From Lachnospiraceae bacterium (GTDB lineage: Bacteria > Bacillota > Clostridia > Lachnospirales > Lachnospiraceae): a DNA stretch of 64,000 nt. Below the pieces are notes generated by a model. That model had not been told where the DNA came from. It made no database searches and worked only from the letters and a program-made list of their open reading frames with translations. The stretch spans positions 1 through 64,000 of the forward strand of contig JAPFDH010000129.1 in assembly GCA_026169045.1 (NCBI GenBank). The letters run 5' to 3'. The translations under genes were made by a program, and so were the position numbers. Numbering within the stretch: the first letter of the stretch is position 1; each line of letters starts with the position of its first letter. Shown here in pieces: positions 36,801-47,431 of this stretch.

Positions 36801-37586
36801 AAAAAACGTGAAATTATCATTACAGATCCGGCTACAGGAAATACGAAGACATATCTGATACCATATGGTTCCAGAATTAAGATTATGGATGGTGTGACTT
36901 TGGAAGCCGGTGATGAACTGACAGAAGGTAGCATCAACCCTCATGATCTGTTAAAGATCAAAGGTGTTCGTGCCGTTCAGGATTATATGATCCGTGAAGT
37001 ACAGCGTGTATATCGTCTGCAGGGTGTAGAAATTAATGATAAGCACATTGAAGTCATTGTTCATCAGATGTTGAAGAAGATCCGTATTGAAGAAAGCGGA
37101 GACAGTGATGTCCTTCCGGGTGTTTCCATGGATGTACTGGATTTTGAAGAGATGAATGAAGCGTTGGTGGCTGAAGGAAAGAAACCGGCAGAAGGAAAGC
37201 AGATTATGCTTGGTATTACAAAGGCATCATTGGCAACAAATTCCTTCTTATCAGCAGCTTCCTTCCAGGAAACAACAAAAGTGTTAACGGAAGCAGCAAT
37301 TAACGGTCGTATCGATCCATTGATTGGTCTGAAAGAAAACGTTATCATTGGTAAACCGATCCCGGCAGGAACCGGTATGAAGAGATATCGTTCTGTCCGT
37401 TTGGATACAGATAATGTGGTAGTGGAAAAAGATGAAGAACTCAGAGAAGAGGACTTCGCACACATCGTTTCCAGTACACAGCCGGAAGAAGAAAAAATTC
37501 CTATGATGGAAGAGGTTCCGGAAGATATGGATGAAGAGATCGATATTCTGGATGATGAAGAACAGACAGAAAATCCGGAAGAATAA
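33873..37586 (+). CDS. rpoC: RNA polymerase beta-prime subunit
   Basis: A 1237-residue beta-prime subunit. The N-terminal zinc finger is CHCGKYK...CDRCGVEV (around residue 60-80), the active-site metal motif is NADFDGDQM (around 450), and the trigger-loop region includes [20 protein letters not shown] followed by [11 protein letters not shown]. The tail ([14 protein letters not shown]) is highly acidic. AAGGGAG lies before ATG 33873. It is co-transcribed with rpoB. Confidence 0.98.
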   Translation: MSETSNETYQPMSFDAIKIGLASPEKIREWSRGVVTKPETINYRTLKPEKDGLFCERIFGPSKDWECHCGKYKKIRYKGVICDRCGVEVTKASVRRERMGHIELAAPVSHIWYFKGIPSRMGLILDISPRTLDKVLYFASYIVLDPGKTNLQYKQVLSEREYRDAVDEWGSGTFRVGMGAEAVKELLHDIDLEADSLELRTALKDASGQKRARIIKRLEVVEAFRASGNKPEWMIMDAIPVIPPDLRPMVQLDGGRFATSDLNDLYRRIINRNNRLARLLELGAPDIIVRNEKRMLQEAVDALIDNGRRGRPVTGPGNRALKSLSDMLKGKQGRFRQNLLGKRVDYSGRSVIVVGPELKIYQCGLPKEMAIELFKPFVMKELVAKGIAHNIKSAKKMVERLQTEVWDVLEDVIKEHPVMLNRAPTLHRLGIQAFEPILVEGKAIKLHPLVCTAFNADFDGDQMAVHLPLSEEAQAECRFLLLSPNNLLKPSDGGPVAVPSQDMVLGIYYLTQERPGAIGEGKFFKSVNEAILAYENKIITLHSKITVRVTKKMPDGSVLTGNVQSTLGRLIFNEILPQDLGFVDRSIPGNELVPEVDFLVKKGELKKILEKVINNHGATKTAEVLDSIKAMGYKYSTRAAMTVSVSDMTVPPEKPEMIKQAQDTVDRIAKNFKRGLITDEERYKEVIEVWKNTDDTLQDKLMKGLDKYNNIFMMADSGARGSNKQIKQLAGMRGLMADTTGHAIELPIKSNFREGLDVLEYFISAHGARKGLSDTALRTADSGYMTRRLVDVSQDLIIREVDCCEGKSIPYMEVKAFMDGKEVIEDLKSRLTGRYIAETIVDPDTGEVVIKENHMVTPKRAGKIMEVLEKLGRDSVKIRTILTCRCHIGVCAKCYGSNMATGQAVQVGEAVGIIAAQSIGEPGTQLTMRTFHTGGVAGGDITQGLPRVEELFEARKPKGLAIITEIPGIATIKDTKKKREIIITDPATGNTKTYLIPYGSRIKIMDGVTLEAGDELTEGSINPHDLLKIKGVRAVQDYMIREVQRVYRLQGVEINDKHIEVIVHQMLKKIRIEESGDSDVLPGVSMDVLDFEEMNEALVAEGKKPAEGKQIMLGITKASLATNSFLSAASFQETTKVLTEAAINGRIDPLIGLKENVIIGKPIPAGTGMKRYRSVRLDTDNVVVEKDEELREEDFAHIVSSTQPEEEKIPMMEEVPEDMDEEIDILDDEEQTENPEE

Positions 37587-37644
37587 TTCATATTGATAGT
37601 TTAAACGGTTTCATAAAAGAAAATGAGATCGTATGAAAAAACTT

Positions 37645-37689
37645 GTGATCAAAGAGATGCGGAAATGAATGTTTTTGCATCTCTTTGTT
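37645..37689 (+). terminator. Intrinsic terminator after rpoC
   Basis: AAAGAGATGC / GCATCTCTTT stem with a loop of about 16 nt, followed by GTTTTG. Confidence 0.8.
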
Positions 37690-37712
37690 TTGCAATAAAG
37701 TAAAAAAAGAGC

Positions 37713-37741
37713 TTGACAGAAAACAATAGAATGGATATAAT
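37713..37741 (+). promoter_or_regulatory. Consensus promoter of the str operon (rpsL-rpsG-fusA)
   Basis: TTGACA (37713-37718), a 17-bp spacer and TATAAT (37736-37741). The leader of about 100 nt contains AATAAGCG...CGTTATTTT, a possible weak hairpin with a T tract. Confidence 0.92.
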
Positions 37742-37850
37742 GAATAAGCGTGTACAAAGTTATGCGTTATTTTCGTGTAATTACTGGACAACCGAACCAG
37801 GTGTACACAGTAACAAGAAAGAATATCTTAAATCGCAGGAGGTGAAAAGA

Positions 37851-38273
37851 ATGCCTACATTTAATCAGTTAATCAGAAAGGGAAGACAGGTAGCTGTAAA
37901 GAAGTCTACTGCACCAGCATTACAGAAGGGGTACAATTCTTTGAGAAAGAAGGCAACAGATGTATCCGCACCACAGAAGAGAGGTGTCTGCACAGCAGTT
38001 AAGACAGCTACTCCTAAGAAGCCTAACTCTGCTCTTAGAAAGATCGCCAGAGTTCGTCTTTCCAACGGAATCGAAGTAACCAGCTATATCCCAGGCGAAG
38101 GCCACAATCTGCAGGAGCACAGCGTTGTTCTGATCAGAGGTGGACGTGTTAAGGATTTACCAGGTACCAGATATCATATCATCAGAGGTACACTGGATAC
38201 AGCAGGTGTAGCAAACAGACGTCAGGCCCGTTCCAAATACGGCGCTAAGAGACCAAAGGACGCTAAGAAATAA
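37851..38273 (+). CDS. rpsL: Ribosomal protein S12
   Basis: A 140-residue S12, which sits at the decoding centre. The ATG at 37851 is preceded by AGGAGGTG and gives [13 protein letters not shown], the universal start; longer open frames upstream are leader sequence. The streptomycin-determining Lys of [11 protein letters not shown] and the loop [11 protein letters not shown] are wild type, so no target-based resistance is indicated. First gene of the str operon. Confidence 0.97.
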   Translation: MPTFNQLIRKGRQVAVKKSTAPALQKGYNSLRKKATDVSAPQKRGVCTAVKTATPKKPNSALRKIARVRLSNGIEVTSYIPGEGHNLQEHSVVLIRGGRVKDLPGTRYHIIRGTLDTAGVANRRQARSKYGAKRPKDAKK

Positions 38274-38414
38274 TTTTATCAAACCAGGTATTTGATTAGT
38301 GCCGGCATTCGAACAAGAACCTAATCCTGACGGTTGCAGGTTATTATAAAGGTTTTGAAACAAGAACCGCGCGCGAACACATATCTATGTGAGTACCGAT
38401 GATTTAATTGGTAG

Positions 38415-38942
<528 letters not shown>

Positions 38943-38997
38943 TTTTATATTTAGACGATAGTCAAATGACTTGACCAATCATAAGGAGGAAAAAATC

Positions 38998-41115
38998 TTG
39001 GCTGGAAGAGAATATCCATTAGAGAGAACCAGAAATATCGGTATTATGGCGCATATTGATGCTGGTAAGACTACGCTGACAGAACGTATCTTATATTATA
39101 CCGGTGTTAACTACAAGATTGGTGATACTCATGAAGGAACTGCTACCATGGACTGGATGGAACAGGAGCAGGAAAGAGGTATCACAATTACTTCAGCTGC
39201 CACAACATGTCACTGGACATTACAGGAAAATTGTAAGCCAAAGGCTAGAGCTCTTGAGCATCGTATCAATATTATTGATACCCCAGGACACGTTGACTTT
39301 ACAGTTGAAGTAGAACGTTCACTGCGTGTACTTGACGGTGCAGTTGGCGTATTCTGTGCTAAGGGTGGTGTTGAGCCGCAGTCAGAAAATGTTTGGCGTC
39401 AGGCTGACACATACAATGTCCCCAGAATGGCATTCATCAATAAGATGGATATCCTGGGTGCAAATTTCTACGGAGCTGTTGATCAGATCCGTGATCGTTT
39501 GGGTAAGAATGCAATTATTCTTCAGCTTCCAATCGGTAAGGAAGATGATTTCAAGGGAATTGTCGACCTGTTTGAAATGAAAGCATACATCTACAATGAT
39601 GATAAGGGAGAAGATATTGCAATTGTTGATATCCCGGATGATATGAAAGATGATGCTGAATTGTATCATACAGAATTAGTAGAGAAGATCTGTGAACTGG
39701 ATGACGATTTGATGATGGAATACCTGGAAGGGGAAGAACCATCTATTGAAAGTTTAAAGGCTGCTCTTCGTAAAGCTACATGTGAGTGTACAGCAGTTCC
39801 TGTATGCTGCGGTAGTGCATATAGAAATAAGGGTGTTCAGAAGCTTCTGGATGCTATTTTGGAATATATGCCAGCTCCAACTGACATTCCTGCTATCAAG
39901 GGTGTGGATGAAGATGGCAATGAAGTAGAGAGACATTCTTCTGATGAAGAGCCATTCTCTGCTTTGGTATTTAAGATTATGACTGACCCATTTGTTGGTA
40001 AATTAGCATTCTTCCGTGTATATTCCGGTACTATGAACTCCGGTTCCTATGTACTGAATGCAACAAAGAATAAGAAGGAACGTGTTGGACGTATTCTTCA
40101 GATGCATGCCAATAAGCGTCAGGAACTGGATAAGGTATATTCCGGTGATATCGCTGCTGCTGTAGGATTTAAGTTCTCTACAACAGGTGATACGATCTGT
40201 GATGAACAGCATCCGGTTATTCTGGAATCCATGGAATTCCCAGAACCAGTTATTGAGTTGGCAATCGAGCCAAAGACAAAGGCTGGTCAGGGTAAGATGG
40301 GTGAAGCTCTTGCAAAACTTGCAGAAGAAGACCCAACATTCCGTGCACACACCGATCAGGAAACTGGTCAGACAATCATTGCTGGTATGGGTGAGCTCCA
40401 TCTGGAAATCATCGTTGACCGTCTGCTTCGTGAATTCAAGGTAGAGGCTAATGTTGGTGCACCTCAGGTTGCTTACAAAGAAGCAATTACTAAGGCTGTA
40501 GATGTAGACAGTAAGTATGCAAAACAGTCTGGTGGTCGTGGTCAGTACGGTCACTGTAAGGTTCACTTTGAGCCTATGGATGCAAATGCAGAAGAAACAT
40601 TCAAGTTTGAATCAACAGTTGTCGGCGGTGCTATTCCGAAGGAATACATCCCAGCAGTTGGTGAAGGTATTGAAGAAGCTACTAAGTGTGGTATCCTTGG
40701 CGGATTCCCGGTTGTAGGTGTTCATGCGACTGTATTCGATGGTTCTTACCATGAAGTCGACTCTTCTGAAATGGCATTCCATATTGCCGGATCCATGGCA
40801 TTCAAGGAAGCTATGGCTAAGGCTAATCCAGTTCTGCTGGAGCCAATCATGAAGGTAGAAGTAACTATGCCGGAAGAGTACATGGGCGATGTTATCGGTG
40901 ACGTTAACTCTCGTCGTGGACGTATCGAAGGTATGGATGATCTGGGCGGCGGAAAGATCGTAAGAGCTTACGTTCCGTTGGCTGAAATGTTTGGTTATGC
41001 TACTGACCTGCGTTCCAAGACACAGGGTCGTGGTAACTATTCCATGTTCTTTGAAAGATATGAGCAGGTACCGAAGTCCGTACAGGAAAAGGTATTGGCT
41101 GATAAGAAGAAATAA
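38998..41115 (+). CDS. fusA: Elongation factor G
   Basis: A 705-residue translational GTPase that drives ribosomal translocation. G1 is [10 protein letters not shown]2 lies in the [11 protein letters not shown] region, G3 is DTPGHVDF and G4 is NKMD; domains II-V follow in full length (for example [10 protein letters not shown] and [11 protein letters not shown]). The start is TTG 38998, 7 bp after AAGGAGG, giving [20 protein letters not shown]; an upstream in-frame start lacks a ribosome site. It is in the usual rpsL-rpsG-fusA order. Confidence 0.97.
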   Translation: MAGREYPLERTRNIGIMAHIDAGKTTLTERILYYTGVNYKIGDTHEGTATMDWMEQEQERGITITSAATTCHWTLQENCKPKARALEHRINIIDTPGHVDFTVEVERSLRVLDGAVGVFCAKGGVEPQSENVWRQADTYNVPRMAFINKMDILGANFYGAVDQIRDRLGKNAIILQLPIGKEDDFKGIVDLFEMKAYIYNDDKGEDIAIVDIPDDMKDDAELYHTELVEKICELDDDLMMEYLEGEEPSIESLKAALRKATCECTAVPVCCGSAYRNKGVQKLLDAILEYMPAPTDIPAIKGVDEDGNEVERHSSDEEPFSALVFKIMTDPFVGKLAFFRVYSGTMNSGSYVLNATKNKKERVGRILQMHANKRQELDKVYSGDIAAAVGFKFSTTGDTICDEQHPVILESMEFPEPVIELAIEPKTKAGQGKMGEALAKLAEEDPTFRAHTDQETGQTIIAGMGELHLEIIVDRLLREFKVEANVGAPQVAYKEAITKAVDVDSKYAKQSGGRGQYGHCKVHFEPMDANAEETFKFESTVVGGAIPKEYIPAVGEGIEEATKCGILGGFPVVGVHATVFDGSYHEVDSSEMAFHIAGSMAFKEAMAKANPVLLEPIMKVEVTMPEEYMGDVIGDVNSRRGRIEGMDDLGGGKIVRAYVPLAEMFGYATDLRSKTQGRGNYSMFFERYEQVPKSVQEKVLADKKK

Positions 41116-41140
41116 TCAGATAAAGTTTAGAAAATTAGAC

Positions 41141-41169
41141 TTGCAAACTTCCATATTATGCAATATAAT
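41141..41169 (+). promoter_or_regulatory. Promoter of tuf
   Basis: TTGCAA (41141-41146), a 17-bp spacer and TATAAT (41164-41169). Downstream, AATAA-T-GTGC...GCAC-TTATT (about 41191-41214) forms a bulged stem with a following TTTTA, in the tuf leader. Confidence 0.85.
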
Positions 41170-41232
41170 AGGAACAGTCTATGATACTAATAATGTGCTT
41201 ATGCGCACTTATTTTAAAGGAGGATTCAAATA

Positions 41233-42426
41233 ATGGCTAAAGCTAAATTTGAAAGAAGCAAACCACATTGTAACATTGGTACAATTGGACACGTTGACCA
41301 TGGTAAAACAACTTTAACAGCAGCTATCACAAAGACTCTGCATGAGAGATTAGGTACAGGTGAAGCTGTTGCATTCGAAAACATCGATAAGGCTCCAGAA
41401 GAAAGAGAAAGAGGTATCACAATCTCTACAGCTCACGTTGAGTATGAAACAGAAAAGAGACACTATGCTCACGTTGACTGCCCAGGACATGCTGACTACG
41501 TTAAGAACATGATCACTGGTGCTGCTCAGATGGATGGCGCTATCCTTGTAGTTGCTGCTACAGATGGTGTTATGGCTCAGACAAGAGAGCATATCCTTCT
41601 GTCCCGTCAGGTAGGTGTACCTTACATCGTTGTATTCATGAACAAGTGTGATATGGTAGACGATGAAGAATTACTGGAACTGGTTGAAATGGAAATTCGT
41701 GAACTGTTAACAGAGTATGAATTCCCAGGCGATGACATCCCAGTTGTTCGTGGTTCCGCATTAAAGGCTCTGGAAGATCCAAGCAGCGAATGGGGAGATA
41801 AGATCCTTGAGTTAATGAACGCTGTTGACGAATATGTTCCAGATCCAGTTCGTGATACAGATAAGCCATTCCTGATGCCAGTCGAAGACGTATTCTCTAT
41901 CACAGGTCGTGGTACAGTTGCTACAGGTAGAGTAGAACGTGGTACACTGCACTTAAATGATAGCGTTGAAATCGTTGGTATTAAGGAAGAAAACAGAACA
42001 GTTGTTGTAACTGGTATCGAAATGTTCCGTAAGCTTCTGGACGAAGCTCAGGCTGGTGATAACATCGGTGCTCTTCTTCGTGGTGTTCAGAGAAACGAAA
42101 TCGAAAGAGGACAGTGTCTGACAAAGCCAGGTTCTGTAACTTGCCACAAGAAGTTTACAGCTCAGGTTTACGTTCTGACAAAGGATGAAGGTGGACGTCA
42201 TACACCTTTCTTCAACAACTACAGACCTCAGTTCTACTTCAGAACAACTGACGTTACAGGTGTTTGTGAATTACCAGCTGGTACAGAAATGTGTATGCCA
42301 GGTGATAACGTAGAAATGACAATCGAACTGATCCATCCAGTAGCTATGGAACAGGGTCTGCGTTTCGCTATCCGTGAAGGTGGACGTACAGTAGGTTCTG
42401 GTAGAGTTGTATCTATCATTGAATAA
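41233..42426 (+). CDS. tuf: Elongation factor Tu
   Basis: A 397-residue GTPase that delivers aminoacyl-tRNA to the ribosome. G1 [10 protein letters not shown]2 ERGITI, G3 DCPGHADY and G4 NKCD are intact, and the three-domain length is normal. AAAGGAGG precedes the ATG. It has its own strong promoter 64 bp upstream in addition to any read-through from fusA, and a terminator after it. Codon use is strongly biased, as expected for a very highly expressed gene. Confidence 0.98.
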   Translation: MAKAKFERSKPHCNIGTIGHVDHGKTTLTAAITKTLHERLGTGEAVAFENIDKAPEERERGITISTAHVEYETEKRHYAHVDCPGHADYVKNMITGAAQMDGAILVVAATDGVMAQTREHILLSRQVGVPYIVVFMNKCDMVDDEELLELVEMEIRELLTEYEFPGDDIPVVRGSALKALEDPSSEWGDKILELMNAVDEYVPDPVRDTDKPFLMPVEDVFSITGRGTVATGRVERGTLHLNDSVEIVGIKEENRTVVVTGIEMFRKLLDEAQAGDNIGALLRGVQRNEIERGQCLTKPGSVTCHKKFTAQVYVLTKDEGGRHTPFFNNYRPQFYFRTTDVTGVCELPAGTEMCMPGDNVEMTIELIHPVAMEQGLRFAIREGGRTVGSGRVVSIIE

Positions 42427-42504
42427 TTTAAAATGAATGTGCAGCAGATATGCTGTATAAAATATAACGTATCATAATGATACATGTGTTCAAGCGTAAG
42501 AGGG

Positions 42505-42533
42505 CCCGTGGGATGAAAATCCTGCGGGTTTTT
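42505..42533 (+). terminator. Intrinsic terminator after tuf
   Basis: CCCGTGGGAT - GAAA - ATCCTGCGGG followed by TTTTT. Confidence 0.88.
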
Positions 42534-42610
42534 CTGTTATTTTGAATCGTTACCGTATTGTGTTTTGGTATGAAATATCCAGACGAAAAACAAGAAAAAG
42601 GAGGATCTGC

Positions 42611-44371
42611 ATGATTCAGAAAAAGCAAATGGGAAACAATGAATCGGGGATTTTTCGTATAATGGATCCAATGATCAAAGAAAATTCCAGAGAAGATAAA
42701 AGAAAAAGAATATTGTTAACTCCTGTTAAAGTGTTGTGGAAGACGGAATCATGTGAAGAAGCTGCTGTGGAAAACAGCGATGCGTTATTGGAAAATCGGG
42801 AACCACAAATTTCTTTACAGGCGGTCAACCCCTGCATTCTTCACAATCGGGGAAAGACAGCTTCTGTTTTATTGGATTTCGGCTGTGAAATTCACGGAGG
42901 CGCTATCATATATGCATGGCAGGAAACAAAAGGGGATGGTGTAAAAGTACGTGTGCGCTTTGGAGAGTCAGCGATGGAGGCTATGAGTGATATTGGGGAA
43001 GGGAAAACTGCTACCAATGATCATGCACTTCGGGATTTTACAACTACTATTCACAGTATGAGTATGACTCCTGTGGGAGAGACAGGATTTCGATTTTTGC
43101 GTATTGATCTTTTGGATCCCAATACAAGCCTGGTTTTAAAGGGGATAAAAGGCGTATTGATTTTTAAAGATATTCCCTATCGTGGAAGTTTTCGTTCCAG
43201 CGATGAGCTACTGAATAAGATTTGGAGCACAGGTGCTTATACGGTTCATTTAAATATGCAGAATTATATCTGGGATGGAATTAAAAGAGACCGTCTTATT
43301 TGGGCAGGTGATATGCACCCGGAAATTACGACCATTCAGACAGTATTTGGTTATGATGAAAGTGTACCTGACAGTTTGGATTTAGTAAGGGAAGAAACAC
43401 CTCTGCCAGGTTGGATGAATGGCTTTCCCACTTATTCGATGTGGTGGATCATTGCGCAGCATGACTGGTTTATGCATACAGGAGATATGGAATATCTGAA
43501 GCGACAGCAGGAATACTTGACAGGATTGGCAAGACAGCTTTCAGAATTTATAGGGGAAGATGGAAAAGATATCACGCCAGAGGTTCGGTTTGTGGACTGG
43601 CCCAGTTCGAAGGATCCGGAAGTTGTGGATACAGGAATACAGGCAATTCACATTCTTGCCACAATAAAACTGAAACAATTATTCCATATCCTAGATGATT
43701 ATGAAATGGAAGAATTGTGTAAAGCTGATTTGGACAGACTAAAAAAATGGAGAGGCAATTTTAAAAATTCGAAACAGGCAGCTGCATTAATGGTTCTGGC
43801 TGGAATGTCAGATCCGAAGAAAACGAATGAGGATATTCTCCGATGTGGAAATGCTGCCGGTATGTCTACATTTATGGGATATTATATTTTGTCAGCACGG
43901 GCCTTGGCAGGAGATATTCAAGGATGTCTGGATTGTGTAAGGGAATATTGGGGAGGCATGCTTTCTTTAGGGGCAACCACATTTTGGGAAGATTTTGATG
44001 TGCAATGGATGGAGAAAGCTGCTCCGATTGATGCTTTGCTTGGAGACGGTGAGGAACGCATTGATGTACATGGCTCTTACGGAAATTATTGCTATAAAGG
44101 ATATCGGCATAGTCTTTGTCATGGATGGGCTTCTGCGGTAACCTCATGGCTGACAGAGTATATATTGGGAATTCAAGTAAAAGAAGCAGGATGCCGAAGA
44201 CTGGATATTGAACCGCATCTGGGTGATTTGCAGTGGGTGGAAGGAACCTTCCCGACACCATATGGAGAGGTATTCATTTCCCACAGGAAAAAAGAAAATG
44301 GAATGACAGAAACGAGAGTGGAAGCGCCAAAGGAGGTGAAAATTGTCTTAGTTAAAGAAAATGGAGTATAA
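42611..44371 (+). CDS. Alpha-L-rhamnosidase-like glycoside hydrolase (GH78 type)
   Basis: A 586-residue enzyme with the GH78 layout: an N-terminal beta-sandwich (SVLLDFGCEIHGGAIIYAW, residues 75-105), an (alpha/alpha)6 barrel with NYIWDGIKRDRLIWAGDMHPE (around residue 220), in which the RDR...GD...E pattern contains the family's catalytic acids, and a C-terminal sandwich (RRLDIEPHLGDLQWVEGTFPTPYG). It has no signal peptide, so rhamnose would be released inside the cell. ATG 42611 follows AAGGAGG. It is isolated between tuf and a YitT-type gene. It is shorter than many GH78 enzymes (800-1000 residues). Confidence 0.8.
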   Translation: MIQKKQMGNNESGIFRIMDPMIKENSREDKRKRILLTPVKVLWKTESCEEAAVENSDALLENREPQISLQAVNPCILHNRGKTASVLLDFGCEIHGGAIIYAWQETKGDGVKVRVRFGESAMEAMSDIGEGKTATNDHALRDFTTTIHSMSMTPVGETGFRFLRIDLLDPNTSLVLKGIKGVLIFKDIPYRGSFRSSDELLNKIWSTGAYTVHLNMQNYIWDGIKRDRLIWAGDMHPEITTIQTVFGYDESVPDSLDLVREETPLPGWMNGFPTYSMWWIIAQHDWFMHTGDMEYLKRQQEYLTGLARQLSEFIGEDGKDITPEVRFVDWPSSKDPEVVDTGIQAIHILATIKLKQLFHILDDYEMEELCKADLDRLKKWRGNFKNSKQAAALMVLAGMSDPKKTNEDILRCGNAAGMSTFMGYYILSARALAGDIQGCLDCVREYWGGMLSLGATTFWEDFDVQWMEKAAPIDALLGDGEERIDVHGSYGNYCYKGYRHSLCHGWASAVTSWLTEYILGIQVKEAGCRRLDIEPHLGDLQWVEGTFPTPYGEVFISHRKKENGMTETRVEAPKEVKIVLVKENGV

Positions 44372-44388
44372 AAATAGGATGAAATCGT

Positions 44389-44437
44389 CAAACGTTTGCA
44401 GTTTATACTGGATTCATGAATAAAACTGTGTTATAAT
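44389..44437 (+). promoter_or_regulatory. Palindromic operator and extended -10 promoter of the YitT-type gene
   Basis: CAAACGTTTG (44389-44398) is a perfect 10-bp palindrome that shares the AAACGTTT core with the site upstream of the sulfatase. TGTTATAAT (44429-44437) is an extended -10. The palindrome lies just upstream of where a -35 would be. Confidence 0.5.
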
Positions 44438-44471
44438 CGCCTCGATTTTGAACAACAGGGGGATCAAGAAA

Positions 44472-45338
44472 ATGTTTCAGATGACAATGAAAAAGGCAGC
44501 TGTGATTCGGGAATATGGAATTTTGACAGTTGCGACATTACTTCTGGTAATAGGTGTATACGTATTTAAATTCCCAAATAATTTTTCTTTTGGCGGTGTT
44601 ACCGGTATTGCGGTGGTTTTATCAAAAATAACAGCACTTTCTGCCAGTGCCTATACATTTATTATCAATATGGCCTTGCTGGCAGTTGGATTTATATTTT
44701 TGGGCACAAGTTTTGGAATAAAAACGGTGTATGTCAGTGTGTTAACTTCCGTTGGACTGTCAGCGATGGAAAAGTTTTTTCCAATGACGGGACCTTTGAC
44801 AGATCAGCCTGTTTTGGAGTTGATTTTTGCCATTTTTCTTCCGGCTCTCAGTGCTGCCATTTTGTTTAATGTGGGAGCATCAGGCGGTGGAACGGATATT
44901 GTAGCTATGATCCTGAGAAAATATACACCAATTAATATTGGTACAGCTCTTTTTCTCGTGGATTTGGGCATTACAATTGCGGCCTGTTTTGTGTTTGATG
45001 TTACCACCGGTTTATTTTCTTTTACCGGTTTAATGGCCAAATCGTTGGTTATTGATAATGTGATTGAAAGTATAAATCGATGCAAATGTTTTAATGTAAT
45101 ATGTAATAATCCGGAACCGATATGTAATTTTATACGGGATGAATTGAAAAGAAGTGCTACTGTGTACCGTGCTGAAGGGGCATTTACCCATACACCGAGA
45201 ACGGTTATTTTAACAGTGATGAAACGTGGACAGGCAGTACAGCTTCGAAATTATGTCCGTCAGGTGGAACCAACAGCATTTATGATGATTACAAACTCCA
45301 GTGAGATAATTGGGAAAGGATTTCGAGGATTCAACTGA
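44472..45338 (+). CDS. YitT family membrane protein
   Basis: A 288-residue protein with about five N-terminal transmembrane helices (YGILTVATLLLVIGVYVF, KFPNNFSFGGVTGIAVVLSK and further segments to residue 185) followed by a cytosolic DUF2179 domain (CKCFNVICNNPEPICNF onward, ending MMITNSSEIIGKGFRG). This layout defines the YitT family, common in Firmicutes and without a settled function; transport is often assumed. ATG 44472 follows AGGGGGAT. It carries an AAACGTTT-core palindrome upstream and a dispersed repeat plus terminator downstream. Confidence 0.85.
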   Translation: MFQMTMKKAAVIREYGILTVATLLLVIGVYVFKFPNNFSFGGVTGIAVVLSKITALSASAYTFIINMALLAVGFIFLGTSFGIKTVYVSVLTSVGLSAMEKFFPMTGPLTDQPVLELIFAIFLPALSAAILFNVGASGGGTDIVAMILRKYTPINIGTALFLVDLGITIAACFVFDVTTGLFSFTGLMAKSLVIDNVIESINRCKCFNVICNNPEPICNFIRDELKRSATVYRAEGAFTHTPRTVILTVMKRGQAVQLRNYVRQVEPTAFMMITNSSEIIGKGFRGFN

Positions 45339-45368
45339 ACGATGAGAAACACGCTTTGCGAGTTTCCC

Positions 45369-45440
45369 ATGTTCGCGGACAGTCGCCGTATGCCCTATGT
45401 AAGCATTCGCACACGGCTCGTTGTCTACGCGTAAATAAAA
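45369..45440 (-). repeat. Dispersed intergenic repeat, copy 2 (inverted relative to copy 1)
   Basis: The reverse complement aligns with 29744-29814. The 25 bp at 45369-45393 match copy 1 exactly, and the remainder differs at scattered positions plus a 1-nt length change. In this copy GCCGTGTGC pairs with GCATACGGC. Adjacent 45344-45364 adds a second hairpin, GAAAC-A-CGC-TTT-GCG-A-GTTTC. It sits between two convergent genes. Confidence 0.75.
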
Positions 45441-45443
45441 AAT

Positions 45444-45484
45444 AAAAGGGCGGCAGAATGTGTAGCAATCATTCTGCCGCTTTT
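45444..45484. terminator. Bidirectional terminator between the YitT and methyltransferase genes
   Basis: GCGGCAGAATG / CATTCTGCCGC stem (45450-45480) flanked by A-run and T-run, serving both convergent genes. Confidence 0.85.
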
Positions 45485-45504
45485 GTGAAAAAAAGAAATG
45501 TAAT

Positions 45505-46371
45505 TTATTTTTCTGACTGCCAGCGTCCGGAAGAACCGCAAGGAAGGACGAGTCCATTGCTGCTGACGGGCAGTCCTATTTCATCTGCTTCTACCTGTCC
45601 GCCAAAACGGGAGACCACTTCTGTACCAAGAAGATAGGAAAGTACAGACGGAGCAAATCCTGTCGTATAGGAATTAATCAGAAAGAAAAGTGGATTTTTG
45701 GATAACAGTTGACTGCACAACTGTACGAGGGGATGAATGGCATCTTCTATTTTCCATATTTCACCTTTGGGACCGCGGCCATAGGAGGGAGGATCCATAA
45801 TGATACCATCGTAATAATTGCCCCGACGTATTTCTCTTTCCACAAATTTTTGACAATCGTCGACAATCCAGCGAATAGGAGCATCTTTTAACCCGGAAGC
45901 AGTGGCATTTTCCCTTGCCCAGGTAACCATGCCTTTGGAGGCATCTACATGGGTGACAGCAGCACCGGATTTGGCGGCAGCCAATGTAGCTCCGCCTGTA
46001 TAGGCAAATAAATTTAAAACCTTAATCGGACGGTTTGCTTTTCGGATCAGATTTCCAAACCATTCCCAATTGGCCGCCTGCTCCGGAAACAGTCCGGTAT
46101 GTTTAAAACTGAATGGCTTCAGATGAAAGGTAAGTTCTTTGTAATGAATATCCCATTGTTCGGGAAGCTGGAAAAATTCCCATTCCCCGCCGCCCTTTTT
46201 GCTTCTGTGATAGTGGGCGTTGGGAGATTTCCATTGGGGAAGATTTTTTGGAGTTTTCCAGATAACCTGGGGATCCGGACGCACCAGAATATAATTTCCC
46301 CAACGTTCCAGCTTTTCGCCGTCGGATGTATCTATGACTTCATATTCGTTCCATTGGTCTGCTAACCACAT
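45505..46371 (-). CDS. Class I SAM-dependent rRNA methyltransferase-like protein
   Basis: A 288-residue methyltransferase similar to the catalytic part of RlmI/RlmK-type 23S rRNA cytosine methyltransferases. The SAM-binding strand is VLNLFAYTGGATLAAAKSGA with the acidic VDASKGM (around residue 145-170); the catalytic-region motif is IIMDPPSYGRGPKGE (around 215), where the PP of DPPSYG is typical of base methyltransferases. ATG 46371 is preferred over the longer open frame because GGAGG lies 7 bp before it and the extra 37 residues are not conserved in style. Without an N-terminal PUA domain, the exact RNA target cannot be read. Confidence 0.78.
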   Translation of the reverse strand: MWLADQWNEYEVIDTSDGEKLERWGNYILVRPDPQVIWKTPKNLPQWKSPNAHYHRSKKGGGEWEFFQLPEQWDIHYKELTFHLKPFSFKHTGLFPEQAANWEWFGNLIRKANRPIKVLNLFAYTGGATLAAAKSGAAVTHVDASKGMVTWARENATASGLKDAPIRWIVDDCQKFVEREIRRGNYYDGIIMDPPSYGRGPKGEIWKIEDAIHPLVQLCSQLLSKNPLFFLINSYTTGFAPSVLSYLLGTEVVSRFGGQVEADEIGLPVSSNGLVLPCGSSGRWQSEK

Positions 46372-46500
46372 AATGAACCTCCGTAACTCAATTTTCTTAA
46401 ATGAATGATAAGATGCTAAATAAAATTTCTTATCTGTGCCTGTGACTATAGCAATTATACTGGGCAAAGGGGGAAAAAGCAATAGAAAAGACGGAAACGG

Positions 46501-46529
46501 GTGACAAAATCTGTCGGATATGTTATGCT
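46501..46529 (+). promoter_or_regulatory. Promoter of the SseB-like/AEC genes
   Basis: GTGACA (46501-46506), a 17-bp spacer and TATGCT (46524-46529). Confidence 0.55.
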
Positions 46530-46625
46530 AATAACGTTAGAAAATTCCGCTGTGACAGTTACGATAATTTCAATAGCAAAATCAGACAGCGATCATTAAG
46601 GTTTTATAGAGAGAGGCAAGAGGTT

Positions 46626-47429
46626 ATGGCAATTGATAAACGTTTGATCATCAGAAATTTGTTGGAAACAAAAGAAATTTATACTGCTTTTGCAAGAGCA
46701 ACCAATCTTCCGTATGTGGTATGTGATCCGGAATCATTTAACGATCAGGTTTATGTGTTTAAAAAAGAGGAAGATGTTAAAAGCTATGTAAAACAGCAGG
46801 CAGAATTGGGAAATGGTCTGATGGGTGTACGGACATTTAAGCAGCAATATCTGAATTTTTTCAGCAGTCTGGTTTCCCTGGGAGTGAATGCGATTGTATA
46901 TTGTGATGAGGGGGAAATGGAATTGGAACTGGATGAGATTGTAAAACAGCCGGATTACAGTCAGATTCCAAAAGAACAGCGTCCGCTTATGAATCCTCAG
47001 CTTCAGCTGACGGCGATTTATTTCCTTCAGGAACTCAGAAGGCCGGGAAAGATTGAAGAAAAGAAAAATATCAGAGAATTGGATGAAGAGTTGTCCGCTA
47101 ATTTGGCAAGAGCAGAATTCTTGTGCCCTGTGGAATTCGAGCCGCAGGAGGAAGGACAGGAAGAGGAAAAGAGAAAGTTTCGCTTTATGCTCTTAAAGAA
47201 TAAAGAAGGGGCGACCTACCAGCCTCTTTGTACCGATGCACTGGAATTTAAAAAGTTTGGACAGGGGAATGCCAACATCCGTCCACTTAAAATTCCGTTT
47301 GCAAAATTGGAGAAAACGTTAATGAAGGAAGCTAAGGGATATGTATTAAATCCGCAGGGATTTAATTTACCTCTTATGAGAGAGCAGCTGCCTCTGATTC
47401 GCAGGCGTTTTGGAATCGAGGAAGCATAA
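46626..47429 (+). CDS. SseB-like protein
   Basis: A 267-residue soluble protein. The C-terminal half contains FLCPVEFEPQEEGQEEEKRKF, RFMLLKNKEGATYQPLCTDALEFKKFG and YVLNPQGFNLPLMREQLPLI, the layout of the SseB N-terminal domain family; the N-terminal half (residues 1-130) also looks like a diverged copy of the same fold (YVVCDPESFNDQVYVFKKEEDV). The family occurs widely in Firmicutes with no established enzymatic role. No membrane segment. It overlaps nothing but ends 3 bp before the transporter gene, so the two are probably co-transcribed. Confidence 0.55.
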   Translation: MAIDKRLIIRNLLETKEIYTAFARATNLPYVVCDPESFNDQVYVFKKEEDVKSYVKQQAELGNGLMGVRTFKQQYLNFFSSLVSLGVNAIVYCDEGEMELELDEIVKQPDYSQIPKEQRPLMNPQLQLTAIYFLQELRRPGKIEEKKNIRELDEELSANLARAEFLCPVEFEPQEEGQEEEKRKFRFMLLKNKEGATYQPLCTDALEFKKFGQGNANIRPLKIPFAKLEKTLMKEAKGYVLNPQGFNLPLMREQLPLIRRRFGIEEA

Positions 47430-47431
47430 CA

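Noticed and set aside
31490-38060. Rifampicin- or streptomycin-resistance mutations in rpoB/rpsL
   Set aside because: The rifampicin-binding region and the S12 Lys/Pro loops look wild type.
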